64,000 nt of DNA from the NCBI GenBank assembly GCA_016859345.1, contig JADGDC010000378.1:124001-188000 (forward strand), given 5' to 3'. The notes under the pieces are model-generated. The model ran no database searches. It saw nothing but the letters and a program-made list of their open reading frames with translations, and was not told the origin of the DNA. Origin of the DNA: Istiophorus platypterus. Its lineage: Eukaryota > Chordata > Actinopteri > Istiophoriformes > Istiophoridae. The first letter of the stretch is position 1. Every line of letters starts with the position of its first letter. A program made the position numbers and the translations under genes. This document shows, piece after piece, positions 13,096 through 23,100 of this stretch.

Positions 13096-16000
13096 AGAGC
13101 CTTCCTCAAGCTCGTGGAGACTCTCCTGGGCTGCTTGATGGGTCAGATGGGGAACGTAGCAAGCTCAGGGAGGATGGAGAGCGGGCGAGGAGCCCTCCCC
13201 GATGTGCATGGAGCCCAGCCCAAAAATAATATATAAAAATATATAAGAAAAAAATATATATATATAAAATAAAAGGCGAGGCGGTGAGCCTTCCTAGAGC
13301 TCGTGGAACCTCTCCCTGTGCTGCCTGATGGGTCAGGCAGGGGCAGCAAGCTCCAGGAGGCAGGGAGGCGGCTTTCTCTCCCTGATGTGCATGGAGCCCA
13401 GCCAAAAAATTATATATTAAAGATATATATAAAACATAGACAAAATTATAGTAACATATACAGAATGCAAGGGGAGGCGAGGAGACTTCCCCGTGTGCTT
13501 GGAGCCCCTACCTCTGCTGCCTGATGGATGGGAAGGGGAACGCAGGAAGCTCCAGGGGAGGTAGGGGAGCGGACGGAGACCCTCAGAGACGCACATGTTG
13601 CCTAGCCTAAAATAACATATACAAAATATATACAAAATAATATTATATAGAAAATAAAAGTTGAGGAGACTTCCCAGTGTGCGTGTAACCTCTCCCTGGG
13701 CTACCTGATTGTTAGGCGGGGGAATACCAGGAGCTCCAGGGGGGAGAGGGGAGCAGGTGAGGTGCCCTCCCCGATGCGCATGGTGCCTAGTCCCAAAATA
13801 ATATATACAAAATATATACCAAAAGATAATATATAGAAAACAAAAGGCGAGGTGAGGAGACTTCCCCGTGTGCGGACAGCTTCTCTAGGCAGCCTGATGG
13901 GTTAGGCGGAGGCATGGAATTCCAGGAGGGAGGGGAGATGGACGAGGAGCCCTGCCAAATGCACATGATGCCTAGCCCAAAATAACACATACAACATATA
14001 TTCAAAATAATATTATATAGAAAATAAAAGGCGAGGAGGCTTCCACGCGTGCGTGTAGCCTCTCCCTGGGCTGCCTGATGGGTAAGGCGGGGGAATGCGG
14101 GGAGCTCAGGGGAGGCAGGAGCGGTGAGGAGCCCTCCCCGATGTGCATGGTGCCTAGCCCTAAAATAACATATACAAAATATAGACAAAATAATAGTATA
14201 AAGAAAATAAAGGTGAGGCGAGGAGCCTTCCTCGAGCTCGTGGAACCTCTCCCTGGGCTGCCTGATGGGACGGACAGGGGAACGCTGGGAGCTCCAGGGG
14301 AGGAAGGGGAGCGGGTGGCGTGCCCTCCTGATGTGCATGGAGCCCAGCCCAAAAAAAAATATATAAAAAATATATACAAAATATAGACAAAATGATAACA
14401 TATATAAAATGCAAGGGAAGGTGAGGAGACTTCCCCGTGTGTGTCTAGCATCTCCCTGGGTTGCCTGATGAGTCAGGCGGGAGTACATTGGGAGCTCCAG
14501 GAGGAAGGGGAGTGGGCGAGGAGCCCTCCCAAGATGCGCCTGGAGCCCAGCCCCAAAATAATATGTAATAATATATACAGAATATGTATAAAATAATAAT
14601 ATATGCAAAATACAAGGCTACGCGAGGAGACTTCCCCGTGTGGTTGGATCTTCTCCCACGGCAGCCTGATGGGTTAGGCGGAGGCATAAGGAGCTCGAGG
14701 GAAGGAGGAGGCGGACGAGAGCCCTTCCCAAGCACATGTAGCCTAACCCCAAAACAATATGTAGAAATTATATAAAAATAATAGTATTCAGAAGATAGAA
14801 GGCGAGGTGAGGAGCCTTCCTTTGCGCTTGGAGCCTCCTAGACTGCCTGATTGGTCAGGCGGGGAATGCAGGAACTCCAGGAGGGAGGAGTGGGCGGTGT
14901 GCCTTCCTGATGTGCATGGAGCCCAGCCAAAAATAATATCTAAAAAATATGTACAAAATATACACAAAGTAATAACATATACAGAATGCAAGGGGAGGCG
15001 AGGAGACTTCCGTGTGCCTAGAGCCTCTACTTTTGTTGCCTGATGGGTTGGGCAGGGGCATGCAGGGAGCTCCAGGAGTCTGGTGAGCGGGAGGAGCCCT
15101 GCCAGATGCACATGGTGCCTAGCCCCAAAATAATATGTACCAAATATATAGAAAATAATCTTATATAGAAGATACAAGGCGAGGCTAGGAGCCTTCCTCG
15201 AGCTCGTGGAGCCTCTCCCTGGGTTGCCTGATGGGTCAGACGGGGGAACACTGGCAACTCAAGTGGAGGAAGGGGAGTGGGCCAAGATCACTCCCCGATA
15301 AGCATGGATCCCAGCCCCAAAATAATATATAATAATATGTACAAAGCATAAACCAAAATAATGATATATACAAAATACAAGGCGAGGCGAGGAGACTTCC
15401 TCGAGCTCGTGTAGCTTCTCCCTGGGCTGCCTGATGGGTCTGGTGGGGGAACGCTAGGAGCTGGAGAGGAAGGAGGCGAGCCCTCCAAAGATGCGGATGG
15501 AGGCCGGCCCCAACATAATATATAATAATATATACAGAATATGTACAAAATAATAATATATGCAAAATAAAATTTGAGGCGAGGAGCCTTTCCCGTGTGC
15601 TTGGAGCTAATCCCTGGGCAGCCTGAAGGGTCAGGCGGGGTAACACAGGGAGCTCGGGAGAGGAGGGGGGGGACGAGCCCTCCCTGATGTGCATGGATCC
15701 CAGCTCCAAAATAATATATAATAATATATACAAAAAATAGAATATACAAAATACAAGGCGAGGCAAGGAGCCTTTCTCGGCTCATGGAGCCTCTCCCTGG
15801 GTTGCCTGATGGGTTGGAGGGGGAACACTGGGAGCTCCAGAGGAGGAAGGAGGCGGGTGAGGCCCTCCCAATGCGCATGGTTCCTAGCCCCAAATATTAT
15901 ATACAAAATATGTACAAAATAATACTATGAAGAAAAATAAAAGGTGAAGCGAGGAGCCTTCCTCAAGCTCGTGGAACCTCCCTGGGTTGCCTGATGCGTT

Positions 16001-17264
16001 CAGATGGGGGAATGCAGCAAGCTCCAGGGGAGGAAGGGGAAAGGGCGACTTTCCCTCCTTGATATGCATGCAGCAGGGCCCAAAAATAATATATTAAAAA
16101 TATATACCAAATATAGAAAAATAATAACAAATACAGAATGCAAGGGGAGGAGAGGAGCCTTCCCCGAGTGCTTGGAGCCTCTCCCAGGTCGGCCTGATGG
16201 ATGGGAAGGGGAACGCAGGGAGCTCAAGGGGAGGTAGGGGAGCGGACGAGGAGCCCTGCCAGATGCACATGGTGCCTTGCCCCAAAATAACATATTCAAA
16301 ATATATACAAAATAATAATATATGGAAAATGCAAGGGGAGGTGAGGAGACTTCCCCGTGTGTGTGTAGCATCTCCCTGGGCTGCCTTATGGGTCAGATGG
16401 GGGAACGCAGGGAGCTCCAGGGGGGAGAGGGGAGCGGCGAGGAGCCCTCCCCAATGCGCCTGGAGCCCAGCCCCAAAACAATATATAATAATATATACGA
16501 AATGAATACAAAATAATAATATATACAAAATACAAGGTGAGGGGAGGAGACTTCCCCCGAGTGCTTGGATACTCTCTGAATGTCAGGCGGGGGAACACCA
16601 GGAACTCCAGGAGACGAAGGGGAGCGAGCGAGGAGCCCTCCCAGGATGCGCATGGAGCCCAGCCCCAAAATAATATGTAATAATATATACAGGATACTTA
16701 CAAAATAATAATAAATGCAAAATACAAGGCGAGGCTAGGAGCCTTCCCTGTGTGCTTGGAGCTTCTCCCTAAGCAGCCTGATGGGTTAGGCGGATGAACG
16801 AGGAACTCCAGGGGAAGGGAAGGGAGCGGGCGAGGAGCCCTGTCAGATGCACATGTTGCCTAACCCCAACATAATATGTCCTAAGTATATAAAAAATAAT
16901 CCTATATAGAAAATACAAGGAAAGGCGAGGAGCGTTCCTCGTTCTCGTGGAGCCTCTCCCTGGGCTGCCTGATGGGTCAGGCGGGAGCTCCATGGGAGGA
17001 AGGGGAGCGGGGAGGAGCCCTTCTCCAAGCGCGTGGATCCTAACCCCAAAATAAAAATATATGCAAAATATATAAAAAATAATAATATTCAGAAAATAGA
17101 AGGCGAGGCGAGGAGCCTTCCCCTTGCACTTGGAGCCTCTACCTGTGCTGCCTGATTGGTTCGGAAGGGGAACGCAGGGAGCTCAAGGGGAAGAAGGGGA
17201 GCAGACGAGGAGCCCTGCCAGATGCACATGGTGCCTTGCCCCAAAATAACATATACAAAGTTTA

Positions 17265-17522
17265 TCTTCTTCTTTTTCTTTCGGCTTTTCCCTTTAGGGG
17301 TCGCCACAGCGAATCAGTGTCCTCCATCTAACCCTGTCTTCTGCGTCCTCTTCTCTCACACCAACTACCTTCATGTCCACTTTCACTACATCCATAAACC
17401 TCTTTGGTCTTCCTCTAGGCCTCCTTTTATGTCGGATGCCCTTCCTGACACAACCCTCTGTATTTATCCGGCTTGGGACCGCACAATAAGACACTTGCTT
17501 GTGTCCCCTTGCGGCTACATTT
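17265..17522 (-). mobile_element. Internally deleted RTE retrotransposon (minus strand)
   Basis: Read on the minus strand, this holds about 95 bp matching the 5' end of the full element at 48241 (ATGTAGCCGCAAGGGGACAC to GGGCATCCGACATAAAA), joined directly to about 160 bp matching its 3' end (GGAGGCCTAGAGGAAGACCA through the CGCTGTGGCGACCCC block to the GAAGAAG tail). About 2.9 kb of coding region is missing. It lies between an A block and a B block, as do the other RTE copies. It differs from its inverted partner at 28470-28735 mainly by short losses (AGG triplets, single C in CCC), plus a C/A change in CAAGCAAGTG. The 3'-derived part still encodes the last ~45 residues of the ORF, but it has no start and is not a gene. 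Confidence 0.9.
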
Positions 17523-18173
17523 TTATGGGCCACCATGCCCTGTGGAAAAGTCTGCAGGCTTTGGGTGCTAAGCTGTGGAGAAAGAGGCTCACACAAGACG
17601 GGGAAGGCTCCACGCCCGCCATCTGCCTCCGCCTCGCTTGCCCGCCCGAGCACAGCTTCTCTCCTTCCTCCAGGAACCCTGCTCACGAGTGGAACCTGTT
17701 AACCCACCCAGGTGGAAACTCTCATCTTCCTGGGTAGGAAAAGGAGGCAACGGGCTTCATTCAAGTGATGCAGGGCAGTTTCTGCCTCCCAACTCTGAAA
17801 AACCTGAGAAAAACGGTGTATTTATTTATTTATTTTTATAAATATATACATATATTTATCCCCCACCACCTCCAGTTCATGTTAATCTTAACCCTTTATG
17901 GGCCACCATGCCCTGTGGAAAAGTCTGCAGGGTTTTGGGTGCTCAGCTGTGGAGGAAGAGGCTCAAGTGCACGGGAAGGCTCCAAGCCCGCCTCCCTGCC
18001 TCCCGCCTCGCTTTGCCCGAGCACAGCTTCTCTCCTTCCCCTCCAGGAACCCTGCTCACGAGTGGAACCTGTTAACCCACCCAGGTGGGCACTCTCATCC
18101 TCCTGGGGAGGAAAAGGAGAGGGGAAACGGGGCTTCATTCAAGTGAGGCAGGGCAGTTTCCCCTCCAACCCTG

Positions 18174-18192
18174 AAAACCTGGGAGAAAAGGC

Positions 18193-18265
<73 letters not shown>

Positions 18266-18285
18266 CGCCTTTTCTCCCAGGTTTT
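18174..18285. repeat. Palindromic AT-rich repeat (perfect stem around a (TA)n core)
   Basis: The left arm AAAACCTGGGAGAAAAGGCG plus TAT (18174-18196) and the right arm ATA plus CGCCTTTTCTCCCAGGTTTT (18263-18285) are exact reverse complements over 23 bases. The TA core between them is itself self-complementary, so the whole 112 bp can form one hairpin or cruciform. It lies between two A units; equivalents are at 47445-47556 (intact), 293-375 and 27707-27790 (decayed). Confidence 0.92.
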
Positions 18286-19053
18286 TTTCTGCCTCCCACC
18301 ACCTCCAGTTCATGTTAATCTCAACTGTTTTATGGGCTACCATGCCCTGTGGAAAAGTCTGCAGGGTTTTGGGTGCTCAGCTGTGGAGGAAGATGCTCAA
18401 GACGGGAAGGCTCCTGCCTTCTTTCCTCCTGCTCCCCTGAGCCCTCACCCCTCCCGCCTGCTTAGCCCGAGCACAGCTTCTCCTTCCCCTCCAGGAACCC
18501 TGCTCACGAGTGGAACCTGTTAACCCACCCAGGTGGAAACTCTCATCCTCCTGGGGAGGAAAAGGAGAGGGGAAACGGGGCTTCATTCAAGTGAGGCAGG
18601 GCAGTTTCCCCCGCCCCTCCCACCTCTGAAAAACCTGAGAAAAAACGGTCTATTTATTTATTTATTTTTATAAATATATAGATATATTTATCTCCCCCCC
18701 CACCACTTCCAGTTAATGTTAATCCTAACCGTTTTATGGGCCACCATGCCCTGTGGAAAAAGTCTTCAGGGTTTTGGGTGCTCAGCTGTGGAGGAAGAGG
18801 CTCCGAGCGCACGTGGAAGGCTCCTTGCCCGCTTCCCTTCCTCCCGGCCCCCCGTTTAGCTTTAGCACGGCTTCTTACCTCCCCCTCTGCGAACCCTGCT
18901 CACCAGTGGAACCTGTTCACCCACCCAGGTGAAAACTCTCATTCTCCTGGGGAGGAAAAGGAGAGGGGAAACGGGTCTTCATTCAAGTGAGGCAGGGCAG
19001 TTTTCCCCGCGTCTCCCACCTCTGAAAAACCTGGGAGAAGAGGCATATTTATT

Positions 19054-19100
19054 TATATATATATATATATATATAAATATATATACATATATATATATAT
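19054..19100. repeat. AT-rich microsatellite in a truncated A unit
   Basis: An interrupted TA tract containing AAATATATATACATATA, joined directly to GCTCAGCTGCGGAGG. Same truncated-unit form as at 1133-1201, on the same strand; its inverted partner is 26901-26948, which carries the same internal interruptions. Confidence 0.85.
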
Positions 19101-19600
19101 GCTCAGCTGCGGAGGAAGAGGCTCCGCGCGCACGGGGAAGGCTCCTCGCCCGCTCCCCTGCCTCCCGGCCCCCCTGGAGCCCCTCACCCCTACGGCCCCC
19201 CGTTTAGCCCTAGCACGGCTTCTGTCCTTCCCCTCCGGGAACCCTGCTCAACAGTGGAACTGTTTCACCCACCCAGGTGGAAACTCTCATCCTCCTGGCG
19301 AGGAAAAGGAGAGGGGAAACGGGGCTTCATTCAAGTGAGGCAGGGCAGTTTTCCCCGCCCCTCCCACCTCTGAAAAAACCTGGGAAAAAGGGTGTATTTA
19401 TTTATTTATTTTTATGAATATATACATATATTTATTTTTTCTTTTCCTTCCCCCCCACCTCCTCCAGTTAACGTTTATTTCAACCTTTTTTAGGGCCACC
19501 ATGTCCTGTGGAAAAAGTCTGCAGGCTTTTGGTTGCTCAGCTGTGGAGGAAGAGTATCCGCGCATACGGGGAAGGCTCCTCGCCCGCTCCCCTTCCTCCC

Positions 19601-20100
19601 NNNNNNNNNNNNNNNNNNNNNNNNNNNNNNNNNNNNNNNNNNNNNNNNNNNNNNNNNNNNNNNNNNNNNNNNNNNNNNNNNNNNNNNNNNNNNNNNNNNN
19701 NNNNNNNNNNNNNNNNNNNNNNNNNNNNNNNNNNNNNNNNNNNNNNNNNNNNNNNNNNNNNNNNNNNNNNNNNNNNNNNNNNNNNNNNNNNNNNNNNNNN
19801 NNNNNNNNNNNNNNNNNNNNNNNNNNNNNNNNNNNNNNNNNNNNNNNNNNNNNNNNNNNNNNNNNNNNNNNNNNNNNNNNNNNNNNNNNNNNNNNNNNNN
19901 NNNNNNNNNNNNNNNNNNNNNNNNNNNNNNNNNNNNNNNNNNNNNNNNNNNNNNNNNNNNNNNNNNNNNNNNNNNNNNNNNNNNNNNNNNNNNNNNNNNN
20001 NNNNNNNNNNNNNNNNNNNNNNNNNNNNNNNNNNNNNNNNNNNNNNNNNNNNNNNNNNNNNNNNNNNNNNNNNNNNNNNNNNNNNNNNNNNNNNNNNNNN
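19601..20100. other. Assembly gap, exactly 500 N
   Basis: A run of exactly 500 undetermined bases, the same length as the second gap, so it is a placeholder of unknown true size. The sequence to the left is in the middle of a family A unit; the sequence to the right starts inside a family B unit in the opposite orientation. The flanks do not continue into each other. Confidence 0.98.
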
Positions 20101-23100
20101 ACGCCTTTTGTTTTCTATATATTATCTTTTTGGTATATATTTTGTATATATTATTTTGGGATCTAGGCACCATGCGCATCGGGAGAGGCACCTCACCTTC
20201 TCCCCTCCCCTGGAGCTCCTGGTATTCCCCGCCTAACAATCAGGTAGCCCAGGGAGGGGTTACACGCACTGGGAAGTCTCCTCAACTTTTTTTCCTATAT
20301 AATATTATTTTTGTATATATTTTGTATATATTATTTTAGGCTAGGCAACATGTGCGTCCTGCATGTCTCTCCGTCCGGCCCCCACTCCCCTACCTCCTGG
20401 GCTCCTGCGTTCCCCTTCCCATCCATCAGGCAGCAGAGTAGGGCTCAAGCACCTGGGAAGTCTCCTCGCCTCCCTTGCATTCTGTATATGTTACTATAAT
20501 TTTGTCTATGTTTTATATATATCTTTAATTTATAATTTTTGGCTGGGCTCCATGCATCAGGAGAAAGCCACCCGTTCCTGCCTCCCTGGAGCTCCCAGCG
20601 TTCCCGCCTGACTAATCAGGCAGTCTAGGAGAGGTTCCAAGCTCTAGGAAGGCTCACCGCCTCGCCTTCTATTTTCTGAATATTATTTTTTTACATAGTT
20701 TGTATATATTATTATTTTGGCATTAGGCACCACGCTTGGGAGGGCTCTCGGTTCCCCAGACTCCTGGAGCTCCCTGCTTTCCCCGCCTGACCCATCAGGC
20801 AGCACAGGAGAGGCTCCACGAGCTGAGGAAGGCTCCTCTCCTTTCCTATTATTTTCTATATATTATTATTTTGTATATATTTTCTACATATTATTTTGGG
20901 GCTAGGTAATATATGCATTGAGCAGCGCTCCACACCCGCTCACTTTCCTACCCAGAAGCTCCCAGCGTACTACCGCCTGATCCATCACGCAGCCCAGGGA
21001 GAGGCTACACGCACACAGGGAAGGCTCCTCGCATTTTATTTTCTATATAATATTATTTTGTATGTTTTGTATATATTTTTTGCAACTAGGCACCATTTGT
21101 ATCTGGCAGGGCTCCTCACCCTTCCTCCTCCCTGGAGACCGGTGTTCCCCCGCCTGACCATCAGGCAGCCCAGGGAGATGCTACACGAGTTCGGGGAAGG
21201 CTCCCCGCCTTGCCTTTTATTTTCTATATACGAATATTTTCTATATATTTTTTACATATTATTTTGGGGCTAGGCATCATGTGCATCTAGCAGGGCTCCC
21301 GCCCATACCATTTCTCCCCTATAGCTCCCAGCATTCCCCGCCTGAACCATCAGGCAGCCTAGGAGAGGCTCCAAGCGCCGGGAAGTCTCGCTTCCCTATT
21401 TTTTTGCATATATTATTATTTGGTATATATTCTGTATATATTATTATATATTATTTCGAGTGACCTCCATGCGCATCGGAGAGGCTTCGCCCGCCTCCCT
21501 GCCTCCTGGAGCTTGCTGCGTTCCCATCTGACCCTTGCGGCAGCCCAGGAGAGGTTCCACGATCTCAGTGAAGTCTCCTCGCCTCAACTTGTATTTTGCA
21601 CATATTGTGATTATGTATATATTCTGAATATATATTATTATATATTATTTTGGAGTGGCCTCCATTCGCAACGGAGACGGCCTATCCGCCTCCTTCCTCC
21701 TGGAGCTTCCATCGTTCCCGCCTGACAGATCAGGAAGCCCAGGAGAGGTACCACGAGCCTCGGGAAGGCTCCCTCCCTCATCTTGTATTTAATATATATT
21801 ATGCTTTTATGTATGTATTTTGTATATATTGTTATATATTATTTTGTGGCAGGGTTCCCGGCGCTTTGAGGAGTGCTCTTGGCCCACTCCTCTCCCTCCC
21901 ATGGAGCTCCCGGCGTTCCCTCGCCGGACCAATCAGGAAGTCTAAGGAGAGGCTCCAAGCGCAACGGGAAGGCTCCTCGCCTCGCCTTCTATTTTCTGAA
22001 TATTATTATTTTTTATATAGTGTGTATATTTTATTATTTTGGGGTTAAGCCCCACGCGCTTGGGGGAAGGCTCCTTGCGCGTTCCCCAGACTCCCCTGTA
22101 CCTCCCTGCTTTCCCTCGCCTGACCAATCAGGCAGCACAGGAAGAGGCTCCATGAGCTCGGGGAAGTCTCCTCCCCTCACCTTGTATTTTCTATATATTA
22201 TTTTAGGTTTATATTTTTTATACATATTATTATATATTATTTTGGAGCTGGGTTCCATCTGTTTTGGGAGGGCTACTCACTCACTCCCCTTCCTCCACTG
22301 GAGCTCCTGCCTCCCCGCCTGACAAATCAGGCAGCCCAGGAGAGGCTAATTAACGGGGAAGGCTCTTCATCTTTTATTTTCTATATAATATTATGTTGTA
22401 TATTTTGTATATGTTATTTTGAGGCTAGGCACCATGTGCATCTGGCAGGGCTCCGTCCGCCTCCCTACTTCCCCTGTAGCTCCTTGTTCCCCTGCCCAAC
22501 CCATCAGGCAGCACAGGTAGAGGCCCAAGCCTCTCGCCTCCCCTTGCACTCTGTATGTATTATTATTTTGTCTATATTTTGTATATATTTTTATATATTT
22601 TGGGACTAGGCACCATGGGCATCCAGCAGGGCCCCCCGCCCGCTCCCTTTCCTCCCTCCCCTGGAGCTCCCATCGTTCCCCAGCCTGACAGATCAGGAAG
22701 CCCAGGGAGAGGTACCACGAGCTCGGGAAGGGTCCTCCTCTCATCTTGTATTTAATATATATTATACTGTTGGAATATATTTTGTATATATTATTATATA
22801 TTATTTTGTGGCTGGGTTCCCTGCGCTTTGGGGAGGGCTCTTGGCCCATTTCCCTCCCTCCCCTGGAGCTCCCAGCATTCCCCCGCCTGACTAATCAGGC
22901 AGTCTAAGGAGAGGCTCCAAGCGCCAAGAAGGCTCCTCGCCTTCTATTTTCTGAATATTATTAATTGTTTATATAGTGTATATATTATTATTTTGGGGTT
23001 AGGCTCCACGTGCTGCGTGTTCCCCAGACTCCCTGGACCTCCTGCCCCCCGCCTGACCCATCAGGCAGCACAGGGAGAGGCTCCATGAGCTCGTGGAAGT

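Larger units (their letters stand above)
1877..17264 (+). repeat. Family B tandem repeat block, first orientation (about 195-bp units)
   Basis: A continuous array; from its length I estimate 75-80 units. On the plus strand a typical unit reads AAGGCGAGGCGAGGAGCCTT, CGAGCTCGTGGAGCCTCTCC, CTGGGCTGCCTGATGGGTCA, GGCGGGGGAACGC, GGGAGCTCCAGGGGAGG, GGGGAGCGGGCGAGGAGCCC, GATGCGCATGGAGCCCAGCC, then 70-80 bp of AT-rich sequence built from ATATATACAAAATA. Unit subtypes differ in the AT part (CAGAATGCAAGGGG, ATTCAGAAAATAGAAGG, GAAAATACAAGG) and keep the same order in other blocks, so it is a multimeric array and not a homogenised monomer array. The block corresponds in reverse to 28736-44768. From about 3980 to 15900 many units have lost a few bases in GGGG, GAGGAG or CGCG runs. 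There is no gene in this stretch; the open frames here are by-products of the repeat. Confidence 0.9.
1..19600 (+). repeat. Inverted arm 1 of a ~19.6 kb inverted duplication
   Basis: The whole stretch is homologous, reversed, to about 26407-46230. The order A block, B block, deleted RTE, A block is mirrored. The deleted RTE joins the same 5' and 3' parts in both arms, the local duplications at 6072 and 12120 match those at 39751 and 32882, and the B/A junction is the same. Position 19600 (TTCCTCCC) pairs with 26407 (GGGAGGAA), and position 1 pairs with about 46230. Arm 1 has many short deletions relative to arm 2, and one more A unit near its left end. It is a separate contig before a 500-N gap, so its orientation and distinctness are not secure. 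Confidence 0.8.
17523..19600 (+). repeat. Family A tandem repeat block (6 units, cut by gap)
   Basis: Anchors CCCTGTGGAAAA lie near 17538, 17911, 18345, 18749 and 19504; a truncated (TA)n unit without anchor sits at about 19101. Starting from the RTE, the unit order is: TATTTATTTA-ended unit, (TA)n palindrome unit, TATTTATTTA-ended unit, another such unit, truncated (TA)n unit, final unit. The same order is found in reverse in 28469-26238. The block is interrupted by the N gap in the middle of its last unit, at CCCCTTCCTCCC. Confidence 0.9.

Noticed and set aside
1877..17264. CRISPR-like array of regularly spaced repeats
   Set aside because: The whole ~195-bp unit repeats, with no short constant repeat and unique spacer pattern, and the context is eukaryotic.
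19414..20339. Open frames spanning the first N gap
   Set aside because: They are open only because undetermined bases cannot contain stop codons.
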